DNA from: Trichomonas vaginalis G3
Lineage: Eukaryota > Parabasalia > Trichomonadida > Trichomonadidae
Reading direction: 5' to 3'
Assembly (NCBI RefSeq): GCF_026262505.1
Contig: NC_067208.1
Span: forward strand, 18,919,962 to 18,983,961
Length of the DNA stretch: 64,000 bases
A program made the translations under genes and the position numbers. The notes under the pieces are model-generated. The model was not told where the DNA came from. It made no database searches and worked only from the letters and a program-made list of their open reading frames with translations. The stretch's first letter is position 1, and each line of letters starts with the position of its first letter. Of the stretch, positions 10,451-19,922 are shown one piece after another.

Positions 10451-11621
10451 TAGAACATATTCATCTATTCTTTTTAAATGGATATTTACTAGGATGAACC
10501 CTCTTCGGCTTGATTATTTATTACGATTTCAGTAAATATCGTTAAAGGCTATCCATAGTAATAGAATAGCTTCCAAAATGATTAAAATCATGAATTACAT
10601 ATGTAGATACATGCATTAGAAAATCAAAATCCACTTCGATAGTATCCAGTCAAAATTTTTATTGGAAAATCAGCTACATAAATTTCATTCAAGTGACAAA
10701 TACATAGTTGAAATTTACAGTAAATTGGCTAATACAATTTTTGTGTAGAGATTTTATTGCGATTTTAATCTGCTTTCATGCAATTTTGCTGAAGTAAATG
10801 TCTTTTCTTACCAAATGATATTTGAATGTCAAAAAATTACTGGGATTTCCTGATATACTTTTGATATAGAAATTTGAAATCTTATAATACTGTTATTGTT
10901 TGATATTACAGACAATAACCATTACGAAATATTTATGAATACACATAGACATGTTTATTCTATTTATTTGTTGCTCTTGAAATAAAATCATTATCAATTT
11001 TTTTGAAATTTGCAATGACTATATTATTTTTATCGTAATATATGAGATTTTATCAGCTTTAAATTGAAGATATAAAAAATATGATTTCAAAATCAAAAAA
11101 TATTGTATATTAGGCTTCTGCATACTGGCACAGCCAGTGGCACGAATTTTTTGGGAAACTGGCAACTGGCACGAATTTTTTAAACTGTCCCCAAAATTTG
11201 AAATTTTTCCCCTTTTATTTTTTTATTTTTTTATTTTTTTTTATTGAAATTAAAATTGTATTGCCTATTAATACTTTTGTTCAACAATTAAATAATGAAA
11301 ATGTTTATTAATTATAATTTATTGAGAGATATCTGTAATAAAGGTAGGAAAAGGATAATTCTGATGTTTTATAATTATTTATTGATTCTCATATTCTTGT
11401 ATATATGGATGAATTTCTCAGAGAAGATATACTCTTTGAATATACTCCATAATTTGCATATCTCACTGTTGATTGAATACGGTCACCAACCAAACAACCC
11501 AAAACTCAAAAGTGTTATGACATTTATACAATACATCTGCTTGAGTATAGAAGCGAGGCCACATCAGTATTATCCTCTACGATTTTATATTATTATCCCT
11601 CATACGATGTTTTACTACACC
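10451..11621. other. Non-coding AT-rich spacer with a dispersed repeat fragment
   Basis: No convincing gene. Bases about 11102-11180 (ATTAGGCTTCTGCA followed by TGGCAC and GCCAGTGGC) match, in inverted orientation, bases about 42730-42790 in the other host spacer. This marks an interspersed repeat family. A 117-codon frame at 11295-11648 runs into the foldback element and has no recognisable features. Confidence 0.6.
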
Positions 11622-11768
11622 CTGATCCACAAAATGTCAGGGATGTAAGTTTACTCGAATAGGGCAATATTCCTTATGAAGCCCCTCATTGAATGAGGGG
11701 CTTCATAAGGAATATTGCCTTAAAGTGCTTTTACTACCCTTCCCTAGTTCTTGAAAGTGTAGGATTCT

Positions 11769-12690
11769 GTAAATTTACTCGAATAGAGCAAAGTTCTTCC
11801 GAGGTCTCTCATCAAATGAGAGACTTCGGAAGAACTTTGCTCTAAGGTAATGTAATTGTAGTCTCTGGCTATTTACAGGTCAGGGAATGTAAATTTACTC
11901 GAATAGAGCAAAGTTCTTCCGAGGTCTCTCATCAAATGAGAGACTTCGGAAGAACTTTGCTCTAAGGTAATGTAATTGTAGTCTCTGGCTATTTACAGGT
12001 CAGGGAATGTAAATTTACTCGAATAGAGCAAAGTTCTTCCGAGGTCTCTCATCAAATGAGAGACTTCGGAAGAACTTTGCTCTAAGGTAATGTAATTGTA
12101 GTCTCTGGCTATTTACAGGTCAGGGAATGTAAATTTACTCGAATAGAGCAAAGTTCTTCCGAGGTCTCTCATCAAATGAGAGACTTCGGAAGAACTTTGC
12201 TCTAAGGTAATGTAATTGTAGTCTCTGGCTATTTACAGGTCAGGGAATGTAAATTTACTCGAATAGAGCAAAGTTCTTCCGAGGTCTCTCATCAAATGAG
12301 AGACTTCGGAAGAACTTTGCTCTAAGGTAATGTAATTGTAGTCTCTGGCTATTTACAGGTCAGGGAATGTAAATTTACTCGAATAGAGCAAAGTTCTTCC
12401 GAGGTCTCTCATCAAATGAGAGACTTCGGAAGAACTTTGCTCTAAGGTAATGTAATTGTAGTCTCTGGCTATTTACAGGTCAGGGAATGTAAATTTACTC
12501 GAATAGAGCAAAGTTCTTCCGAGGTCTCTCATCAAATGAGAGACTTCGGAAGAACTTTGCTCTAAGGTAATGTAATTGTAGTCTCTGGCTATTTACAGGT
12601 CAGGGAATGTAAATTTACTCGAATAGAGCAAAGTTCTTCCGAGGTCTCTCATCAAATGAGAGACCTCGGAAGAACTTTGCTCTAAGGTAA
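11769..12690. repeat. Left arm: eight 120-bp hairpin units
   Basis: Units of exactly 120 bases recur, the last seven beginning CAGGGAATGTAAATTTACTC and identical over long stretches. Each holds a near-perfect 59-base hairpin from AGAGCAAAGTTCTTCCGA to its complement, with a CATCAAATG loop. The identity among units points to recent expansion or homogenisation. Confidence 0.9.
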
Positions 12691-13731
12691 TGTGGTTGTG
12701 ATGCTTTGATCACAAAGAGCGAGAGATTTTGTCTGAAATTCGTTTATGCCGAAGTTACCAGGATTTCTTTCAAATGAGGAAGTAAATCCAGGAAACTTCG
12801 GCATAATATAATGCTGTTGTGGTTCTCTAGCTCTTTGCCTGGCAGAGAACGATGAATGAGTTTATATTGTGAGCATGCTCGATGCGCACACTCACTGAAA
12901 ATATACGTTATTTTTTATTTTTTTATGAAAAAATAGTTTTGCATTTTTATAATACTATATGCTTTACTATTTCATAAATCGCCTATTTTTCTATCCAAAA
13001 CCTAATTTTTCCGTGTGATTCGGAATCTTTGCATTCCAAAAATTCGTTTTCTGCTTTCAGAACGCGAAAATACCAACTACATGATGAGATAAAGGAGATT
13101 CTCTCACTCAAAAATTTCCAAAAAAAAATCACTTTTCTTTTTTTCACATGAAAATTTTTGATTTTTATTTTCGAAATTCTAAATTCAAAAAAAATTTGGA
13201 GAATTTTCGGAAAATTAAATATGATAGATTGCAATCATTTTATGAGTACTATGTATTTGTGCGCTCATATTTAAGTTTTAGCGAAAATTGAAAAAATAAA
13301 AAAATAGAAACATAAGAAATCTCTTTATCTCATCATGTAGTTGGTATTTTCGCGTTCTGAAAGCAGAAAACGAATTTTTGGAATGCAAAGATTCCGAATC
13401 ACACGGAAAAATTAGGTTTTGGATAGAAAAATAGGCGATTTATGAAATAGTAAAGCATATAGTATTATAAAAATGCAAAACTATTTTTTCATAAAAAAAT
13501 AAAAAATAACGTATATTTTCAGTGAGTGTGCGCATCGAGCATGCTCACAATATAAACTCATTCATCGTTCTCTGCCAGGCAAAGAGCTAGAGAACCACAA
13601 CAGCATTATATTATGCCGAAGTTTCCTGGATTTACTTCCTCATTTGAAAGAAATCCTGGTAACTTCGGCATAAACGAATTTCAGACAAAATCTCTCGCTC
13701 TTTGTGATCAAAGCATCACAACCACATTACC

Positions 13732-14170
13732 TTAGAGCAAAGTTCTTCCGAGGTCTCTCATTTGATGAGAGACCTCGGAAGAACTTTGCTCTATTCGAGT
13801 AAATTTACATTCCCTGACCTGTAAATAGCCAGAGACTACAATTACATTACCTTAGAGCAAAGTTCTTCCGAAGTCTCTCATTTGATGAGAGACCTCGGAA
13901 GAACTTTGCTCTATTCGAGTAAATTTACATTCCCTGACCTGTAAATAGCCAGAGACTACAATTACATTACCTTAGAGCAAAGTTCTTCCGAAGTCTCTCA
14001 TTTGATGAGAGACCTCGGAAGAACTTTGCTCTATTCGAGTAAATTTACATTCCCTGACCTGTAAATAGCCAGAGACTACAATTACATTACCTTAGAGCAA
14101 AGTTCTTCCGAAGTCTCTCATTTGATGAGAGACCTCGGAAGAACTTTGCTCTATTCGAGTAAATTTACAG
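13732..14170. repeat. Right arm: four 120-bp hairpin units
   Basis: The inverted counterpart of the left-arm units, with about four copies instead of eight. The same one-base asymmetry of the hairpin (GAGGT against GAAGT) is preserved in mirrored form, so the arms derive from each other. Only copy number has changed. Confidence 0.9.
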
Positions 14171-14665
14171 AATCCTACACTTTCAAGAACTAGGGAAGGG
14201 TAGTAAAAGCACTTTAAGGCAATATTCCTTATGAAGCCCCTCATTCAATGAGGGGCTTCATAAGGAATATTGCCCTATTCGAGTAAACTTACATCCCTGA
14301 CATTTTGTGGATCAGTCAGGGATGTAAATGATGTCTATTGAATTTCATTAAATTTCGAATTGTTTTAAATTTTTGAATAAGCATGAATATGTCAACTTCT
14401 ATTTCACACTTATTTACCTCATACTTGCTCTTTCGAGAAGGTAGCTAGCTCAGCTTTCGCTGAGCGATTTGACACTTTTGATTCCATAAACGTACATACT
14501 CTCAATTTTTTTTGTAAAATTTAAAATCAGCCAAACTAGATACACTCTTCTCATATATATGATGTTTTGCTTAAAATCCACATAAAAATTAATACTAATT
14601 ATTCGACAAGCATATCATGTGATTAATTGATCTGCAATATGAAGATATATATTTGATCAAATATA

Positions 14666-14726
14666 ATTTGGGGCCTCAGGTGGCTTCGCTTGCCCTTCGG
14701 GCAAGCACGCCACCTTCGGCCAAATT
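14666..14726. repeat. GC-rich hairpin
   Basis: An imperfect inverted repeat with outer arms AATTTGG...CCAAATT, middle GGTGGC...GCCACC and inner CTTGCCC-TTCG-GGCAAG, in an AT-rich background. Confidence 0.8.
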
Positions 14727-14759
14727 AAATAATTTTTTTGAAAAATTGAATTATTTACT

Positions 14760-14788
14760 ATTTGGTTGGCGCAAAGCGCCAACCAAAT
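14760..14788. repeat. Perfect hairpin, 13-bp stem
   Basis: ATTTGGTTGGCGC, loop AAA, then its exact complement. It lies about 100 bases before the Polinton terminus and has the same design (AT arm, GGCGC core, three-base loop) as hairpins at 40401 and 41252. Confidence 0.85.
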
Positions 14789-14885
14789 AATGAAGAATAC
14801 TAATATATGTTTACTTAAAATATGATTAAAATTTTTGAACGAAAACTATCAAAATTAAGTCATAAAAAATATAAATATAAAAAAA

Positions 14886-15060
14886 AGGTAGTGGGGCTTC
14901 CAGGCGCGTTGCGCCCTCTAGCCCTGAAGATGTTTAGTATAAATGAAGTTTATATTCGGAGGGCTTCCAGGCGCGTTGCGCCCTCTAGCCCCGAAGATGT
15001 TTAGTATAAATGAAGTTTTTATTCGGAGGGCTTCCAGGCGCGTTGCGCCCTCTAGCCCCT
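14886..15060. repeat. Left terminus with three 67-bp subterminal repeats
   Basis: GGGCTTCCAGGCGCGTTGCG recurs at 14894, 14961 and 15028, a 67-bp period that includes GAAGATGTTTAGTATAAATG. Within each unit GGCGC-GTT-GCGCC forms a hairpin, enclosed by GGGCT...AGCCC. Confidence 0.85.
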
Positions 15061-15270
15061 AAGAAATTTTACCCAAGACCCAAGAGGAGGACCGAACCCC
15101 AGCCGACCAGCCGGTGACAAAACCAAAACCGTTGTTATTTACATCATATTAATACTGTCACTTTTTTAAATGTCACTTTTTATGTCGCTTTTCACAAATT
15201 ATATATGTTTTCATGTTTTGTCACTTTTCTGTCACTTTTCGGGTAAAAACATTTTTATTATTATATATAA
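15061..15270. other. Subterminal non-coding stretch with GTCACTTTT repeats
   Basis: Several copies of (T)GTCACTTTT occur between the terminal repeats and the first gene. They may be transposase-binding or promoter sequence. No gene is seen. Confidence 0.5.
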
Positions 15271-16089
15271 ATGAATTTTACAAAACCACCGTTACCGTTC
15301 TTTGGAAATAAGAGTAGATGTAAAGATATTATATTGAGAGAACTTAAGAAACTACCGAATGGTCTAACATTTGTAAATTTGTTCGGTGGAAGTTTCTATA
15401 TATCCCATTTATGTCATACAATATTCCCAGACTCAAAGATTATATGCAATGACTTCGACAACTATATGGACCGTCTCAAACATATTCCAGACACAAACAA
15501 TATATTGAAAGAGTTAAAAGAAAAGATACATATAGGTAAGATGGAACGTATACCATTAGATAAGAAAAATATTGTGAGAGAGGTTTTGAAAAAAGCAGAA
15601 TATATAGACTAGGATAGTATATCTGCTAGACTATTATATAGTGGTTCTATAAGAGTTCATGACATTGAAACACTTATGTCAAAAGTTTTATATCTTAACT
15701 ATACAAATGTTTTCAAAGAGGACATAGAAAAATATATTGAGGGTATAGAGTTTGTGAGATGTCATTGGACAGAGTTGTATGAAAAATATAAAGACAAGGA
15801 AAATGTTTTCTTTATAATGGACCCGCCGTTCTATAACACATGGGATTTTCAATACCAAGTAGACTGGACTTTGAGAGACTCTTTAGAAACTTTAGACGTT
15901 TTACATAACCATCCATGCTTTTCCTTTACATCCGATAAAAGTGGTTTGGAAACCGTTATGAGATGGTTAGAGGACATACATGACTATGAGTTTATATATG
16001 ACAAGATAGAATATGAGAGAGGTCCTATAAACTGGAGAAAGTGTCACAATAAAGAAATTTTATTAGTAAGTAAATGTGGTTTGAAATAG
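15271..16089 (+). pseudogene. D12-class DNA N6-adenine methylase (element part, broken)
   Basis: The first part has PFFGNKSR (the FxGxK-type SAM-binding motif I) and VNLFGGSF. The later part has FIMDPPFYNTW, the DPPF/Y catalytic motif of amino-methylases. This combination is that of Dam-like D12 adenine methylases, which methylate adenine in short DNA sites and may mark or protect element DNA. It is the first gene after the left terminus. Copy 2 keeps only a short piece of its end next to its own terminus (45575-45660). The gene looks broken. Confidence 0.8.
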
Positions 16090-16205
16090 GACTACTTGTT
16101 TTAGGTTTTTTCCATTGTGTCATTTATTTATTTGACGTGGCAGAAAAGTACAGAGAATATGAAGATGAACCAATGCCTGCAAATGTTCAGCATATGTACT
16201 CGTAA
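16074..16205 (+). CDS. Small single-pass membrane protein
   Basis: A 43-residue frame overlapping the end of the methylase gene by 16 bases. It begins MWFEIGLLVLGFFHCVIYLF, one hydrophobic segment long enough to cross a membrane, followed by a short acidic tail (YREYEDEPMP). The next gene starts 23 bases later. Small membrane proteins are common in the structural gene cluster of virus-like elements. No family is recognised. Confidence 0.5.
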   Translation: MWFEIGLLVLGFFHCVIYLFDVAEKYREYEDEPMPANVQHMYS

Positions 16206-16228
16206 GAGATATTTTTATCTAATATTAA

Positions 16229-16591
16229 ATGGACGCACAGAACTTAGCGAATGCACAGCAACCTGGACAACCAAACCCAGAGAATATTCCAAATGAAGTT
16301 AGAATACAAACTGCAATGGCAAACTATGGTCAAGTGCCAACAGATGTACAAGTGCAAACTGCCATGTCAAATGACGCTGCGTTAGGTTTGCCACCATGGT
16401 ATGCAAATATGAGATGGAAAGAGTTTTATACAAACCCTGAAGTGGGATATAAACAACTTTATGCAGATGACGCGAACACAGGAGTTGACTCAGAATATGT
16501 TTTCTACCAGAGGAGAAACAGAATGTATGAGCTCCAGTTAAAGAATGCTATGGAACTCAACAGGAAACGTAAGAGACTAGGCGGACATTAG
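16229..16591 (+). CDS. Unrecognised 120-residue protein
   Basis: Soluble, Asn/Gln-rich at the N-terminus, with two copies of a short motif (VRIQTAMANYGQVPTD and VQVQTAMSNDAALGL), then an aromatic stretch and a basic end (NRKRKRLGGH). ATTTTTAT-type sequence lies just before the ATG. It sits between the small membrane protein and an amphipathic peptide gene, so a structural virion role is possible but inferred. Confidence 0.55.
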   Translation: MDAQNLANAQQPGQPNPENIPNEVRIQTAMANYGQVPTDVQVQTAMSNDAALGLPPWYANMRWKEFYTNPEVGYKQLYADDANTGVDSEYVFYQRRNRMYELQLKNAMELNRKRKRLGGH

Positions 16592-16609
16592 ATTTTTACA
16601 TATAGTAAA

Positions 16610-16852
16610 ATGGGTTTCTTCAGTAGTATTGGAAACTTCTTTCGAAATGTTGGAAGAGGTATATGGAATGGAATAAAATCTGTCGGAAGAGGAGTATGGA
16701 ACGGTGTCAAAAATATTGGTAAAAGAGTAGGTCAGTTTGTTGGTATTATACCTAAAGACCCTGAACCAGAAGAACAAGCTCCTGTAATACAACAGCCTGA
16801 ACCTGCACCACAGTCTAGTTGGCAACCAAATCCAACACCTCAACCGTATTAA
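16610..16852 (+). CDS. Short amphipathic protein, candidate minor virion component
   Basis: 80 residues. The first 45 are glycine-rich and amphipathic with repeated W/G/N/V patterns (GRGIWNGIKSVGRGVWNGVK), and the rest is Pro/Gln-rich. Glycine-rich amphipathic helices of this sort occur in membrane-active minor capsid proteins such as adenovirus pVI. The resemblance is only in composition. The 93-residue protein at 20896 starts in a similar way. Confidence 0.5.
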   Translation: MGFFSSIGNFFRNVGRGIWNGIKSVGRGVWNGVKNIGKRVGQFVGIIPKDPEPEEQAPVIQQPEPAPQSSWQPNPTPQPY

Positions 16853-16856
16853 AAAA

Positions 16857-17705
16857 TTATATTTTTACCGTTCGATAGTAGTTGTATATGAAACTAAGTT
16901 CTAAGTAAAACGCATGGTATAATGGAATTATTCTTTTTCTTCCATCTGTAGTAAACCATACTTGAAAGTCTGAAATACTTCCACTTGGTGGTTCGTATAA
17001 CTTTGTAGGTTTTTCGTAAAAGTCATTTGCCAAGCATAAGAAAGAGTTTTGGGCGCCAGAAAATGAAGCATGAACAATAATAGCATCTTGGTCGAAAATA
17101 TTTTCATATGTTCCATTAGGGTTTTCGACTTCATAATAGTCCGGGTGTACTGGATATGCTGCAGGCTGATTTAACATCCTCATAAATCTATACCATGCCA
17201 AGTTGTTATATTTTGTAGAAATATAAACGTTTTCTCCAAGGTCTTCTATTTTATTGATTTTAACAGTTGCATTTTTCCTGTCATAAATAATATCGAGATG
17301 GTATTCTCCTTCGTCAATGTTAAACTGGTTTGCATATTCAATATAGATATCGTTTATTTTTTCTTGAAAAGCTTGAAGAGTTGTTTCTAAGTTTATAAGC
17401 AAACTAACTTGTAAAAGTTTTCCCTGTTCAAATTTCTCATACATACGTTTTTCTTTGTTATAGTATCGAACTTCAAAACCGACCGTAAATGGGAAACAAT
17501 GTATGGCTTCTGAAATGAACTTCATTCTACGAAAGCCAATAGCTTTTGTGACGGATGGGTCTCTTAACCATCTTAATGGGTAGTCAAAACGATAGCCTTC
17601 ATGCTTTACGGTATCTGTCTCAAACTTTTGACCGACATTAGTAAAAAGTTCATCTAATGGTTTAGTTGTAGCAACTCTAGAATTTTCTTTTTCTATTGGA
17701 AGCAT
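16857..17705 (-). CDS. Unrecognised 282-residue protein (paralogue of 24416)
   Basis: Begins MLPIEKENSRVATTKPLDEL and ends FYLELSFIYNYYRTVKI. The 300-residue protein at 24416-25318 shares this layout throughout: TKPLD, YRFDYP(L/I)RWL, KAIGFRR, HASFS, NSFLC, YEPPS, SDFQVWFTT and the ending. It is beta-rich in appearance, without signal peptide or membrane segment. It starts 18 bases from the divergent fibre gene and may be a surface or penton-like component. That is inference from its neighbours only. Confidence 0.55.
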   Translation of the reverse strand: MLPIEKENSRVATTKPLDELFTNVGQKFETDTVKHEGYRFDYPLRWLRDPSVTKAIGFRRMKFISEAIHCFPFTVGFEVRYYNKEKRMYEKFEQGKLLQVSLLINLETTLQAFQEKINDIYIEYANQFNIDEGEYHLDIIYDRKNATVKINKIEDLGENVYISTKYNNLAWYRFMRMLNQPAAYPVHPDYYEVENPNGTYENIFDQDAIIVHASFSGAQNSFLCLANDFYEKPTKLYEPPSGSISDFQVWFTTDGRKRIIPLYHAFYLELSFIYNYYRTVKI

Positions 17706-17723
17706 ATTTTATCTATAATAAAA
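17706..17723. promoter_or_regulatory. 18-bp divergent intergenic promoter
   Basis: The whole space between two opposite ATGs is ATTTTATCTATAATAAAA. It must hold initiation signals for both genes, and it is nearly an A/T palindrome. Confidence 0.5.
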
Positions 17724-18938
17724 ATGTCAAATGAAACAGCGTCTATGAGAGAAATACAACACAACCGACAACTCATTATGCAAGCTCTAAATAAGAACAC
17801 AACAAACTTTTCAAACTATTCTAAGATATCTGAGTCATTGAAAGGGGGTGACTTAAAACTGACAATAAACCCAATGACAGATGAGTTTCTGTTTCAAGAC
17901 AATAAGAACCATACTGTCTGTATAAATCCAACAAAAGGAACTTTAAACGAGAAACCTATAAATGAACTTCTTTTGAAAGCAGATGTTGACAGCAAAGCTG
18001 ACAAAGAATATGTAGACGATGCAATAGCAAAAGAAGAAGAAAGAGCTAACAATGCTTATGCAACAAAAGAACATACTCATCCTGAACTAGCAGACAAAAC
18101 ATATGTTGACAATAAAATGTCAAGTGAAGTGACAAGAGCTGAAAACGAATATTCTAAAAAGACTCATATACATTATATTAACCAAATACCAAGTCTTAAG
18201 GAAACATTAGAGACAAAAGCAGATAAGACTCATACACATACCATTGCAAATATTACAAACTTACAAGAAACCTTAAACAGGAAAAGTGACGTTGGACATA
18301 CACATACCATTGCAAATATTACAAACTTACAAGAAACCTTAAACAGGAAAAGTGACGTTGGACATACACATACCATTGCAAATATTACAAACTTACAAGA
18401 AACCTTAAACAGGAAAAGTGACGTTGGACATACACATACCATTGCAAATATTACAAACTTACAACTAACTTTAAACAGGAAAAGTGACGTTGGACATACA
18501 CATACCATTGCAAATATTACAAACTTACAAGAAACCTTAAACAGGAAAAGTGACGTTGGACATACACATACCATTGCAAATATTACAAACTTACAAGAAA
18601 CCTTAAACAGGAAAAGTGACGTTGGACATACACATACCATTGCAAATATTACAAACTTACAAGAAACCTTAAACAGGAAAAGTGACGTTGGACATACACA
18701 TACCATTGCAAATATTACAAACTTACAAGAAACCTTAAACAGGAAAAGTGACGTTGGACATACACATACCATTGCAAATATTACAAACTTACAAGAAACC
18801 TTAAACAGGAAAAGTGACGTTGGACATACACATACCATTGCAAATATTACAAACTTAAACGTTAGCCTTGAAAAGAAAGCAGATAAAACATATGTCAATG
18901 AAATATACCAAAGTTTGATAGGAACAAAAAAATATTGA
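17724..18938 (+). CDS. Phage-like fibre shaft protein with GHTHTIANITNLQ repeats
   Basis: 404 residues. After an N-terminal region of about 165 residues with charged helices, the sequence carries ten copies of HTHTIANITNL, spaced 22 residues (LQETLNRKSDVG between). GHTHTIANITNLQ-type repeats are typical of tail-fibre shafts in tailed phages and their prophages. The protein ends about 20 residues after the last repeat. With the next gene it would form a host-recognition fibre. The repeats are nearly identical at DNA level, so the array may change length easily. Confidence 0.7.
   Translation: MSNETASMREIQHNRQLIMQALNKNTTNFSNYSKISESLKGGDLKLTINPMTDEFLFQDNKNHTVCINPTKGTLNEKPINELLLKADVDSKADKEYVDDAIAKEEERANNAYATKEHTHPELADKTYVDNKMSSEVTRAENEYSKKTHIHYINQIPSLKETLETKADKTHTHTIANITNLQETLNRKSDVGHTHTIANITNLQETLNRKSDVGHTHTIANITNLQETLNRKSDVGHTHTIANITNLQLTLNRKSDVGHTHTIANITNLQETLNRKSDVGHTHTIANITNLQETLNRKSDVGHTHTIANITNLQETLNRKSDVGHTHTIANITNLQETLNRKSDVGHTHTIANITNLQETLNRKSDVGHTHTIANITNLNVSLEKKADKTYVNEIYQSLIGTKKY
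18229..18860 (+). repeat. 66-bp in-frame tandem repeat
   Basis: Ten copies, mostly identical, of a 66-base unit that encodes the fibre shaft repeat. The fourth unit differs slightly (CAACTAACTT) and the last diverges. Confidence 0.9.
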
Positions 18939-18986
18939 AACTATTGTTGGTGACTTTTCTGTCAATGAAGAAAATAAATATTTTAG

Positions 18987-19922
18987 ATGGCAGTTGGTAC
19001 AGTCCTTAAAAATGGTACACGGTGTAAACTCATTCCGAAAAATAACAATGAAATGTATGTAAGCTATAAAAAGAATGATGGTACACAAGTTAAAGTTCCA
19101 TTAGACAACAACTGCTACTTAAACTTATATGGAGACGAACAAAAGAAATATTTAAGAGTTTATGAAATGGCAGATATGACATTGCCTGACCCAGCTCCAG
19201 CACCACATTATTATGACTATGGAGATGACGACAGAACACCACATGTAGATGAACAAAAGCTAACATTATATTTAGATTATTATAGATATAAAAGATATAA
19301 TGCAATAGAAAAAACGAGAATAGTATATTATTATACAGATGACAGAAATAAATATTATAGTCAAGATTTTACCTACCCTGAAAACATAAGATTATATTAT
19401 AAAAAATATTCTGACACAAACCAGAAGAAACCTGAAATAGCTGCACTATATTTTAAGTTCAAAAGAGACAATCCTATAATATCTCATATGTTTGATTTAA
19501 TGAACCCAGTAGGTTCTATTTATACATCTATGGATGCAAGAGGTCCTCAAGTAATGTTTGGTGTTGGTGCATGGGAACAAATAGTCGACAGGTTTTTGTA
19601 TTGTGCAAACTCTTCAAAGGAAACAGGTGGAAGTAAAACGATTTCAGGTGAAAATTTACCTGCACACAGTCATTACATAGATTTAAGTACATCTCAAGCA
19701 GGTTGGCATAAGCATAGATATTGGGATTGGTCAGGAATGACAAAAGGTAAAGGATATGATGTTAAAGACGACGTTAAGTTTGCTATAAATTGTTACTGGA
19801 GTGACACTCAGGGAGAAGGAAACCATACACATTTCGTTTCAGGATATACGCAAACAACGGGACAAAGTAAAGAATACATGCCACCTTACATGACAGTTTA
19901 CGCATGGTATAGAATTGCTTAG
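18987..19922 (+). CDS. Phage tail-collar-like fibre tip protein
   Basis: 311 residues. The C-terminal half reads PVGSIYTSMD, FGVGAWEQIVDRFLYC, GGSKTIS-ENLPAHSHYID, and late GNHTHFVSGYTQ and YMPPYMTVYAWYRIA. This is the pattern of phage short tail-fibre / collar domains (PVGSIY...P...FG.W..I.DRFL...GG...H.H...YMPPY), where histidines bind iron along the fibre axis. It lies directly after the shaft gene with about 50 bases between. The N-terminal 160 residues are not recognised. A receptor-binding role is inferred from family and position. Confidence 0.75.
   Translation: MAVGTVLKNGTRCKLIPKNNNEMYVSYKKNDGTQVKVPLDNNCYLNLYGDEQKKYLRVYEMADMTLPDPAPAPHYYDYGDDDRTPHVDEQKLTLYLDYYRYKRYNAIEKTRIVYYYTDDRNKYYSQDFTYPENIRLYYKKYSDTNQKKPEIAALYFKFKRDNPIISHMFDLMNPVGSIYTSMDARGPQVMFGVGAWEQIVDRFLYCANSSKETGGSKTISGENLPAHSHYIDLSTSQAGWHKHRYWDWSGMTKGKGYDVKDDVKFAINCYWSDTQGEGNHTHFVSGYTQTTGQSKEYMPPYMTVYAWYRIA

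Larger units (their letters stand above)
11622..14315. mobile_element. Foldback-type element with hairpin tandem-repeat arms
   Basis: The sequence from CTGATCCACAAAATG at 11622 is repeated in inverted order ending at 14315. From outside in, each arm has a 60-bp hairpin (AGGGCAATATTCCTTATGAA type), a run of 120-bp hairpin units, another hairpin with GCCGAAGTT arms, and about 300 bp of unique sequence. The arms stop near 13092 and 13317, leaving a loop of about 220 bases. No protein is encoded. Long inverted termini built of tandem repeats are the known architecture of Foldback/Galileo-like elements. I see no clear target duplication. It could instead be a chromosomal palindrome. Confidence 0.75.

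Noticed and set aside
11295-11648. 117-codon frame before the foldback element
   Set aside because: AT-driven composition, no recognisable domain, and its end lies inside the foldback element.
11769-12690. CRISPR-like or satellite centromere repeat
   Set aside because: Units are hairpins in an inverted-arm structure with defined ends; there are no variable spacers.
12983-13234. 83-codon frame in the foldback centre
   Set aside because: Lies within inverted-repeat sequence and loop; low complexity, no protein features.
14822-15004. 60-codon frame across the Polinton left end
   Set aside because: It spans host DNA and the terminal repeat units, so it is fortuitous.
18230-18898. 222-codon repetitive minus-strand frame
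   Set aside because: Antisense of the 66-bp fibre repeat; every repeat frame is open because the unit length is a multiple of three.
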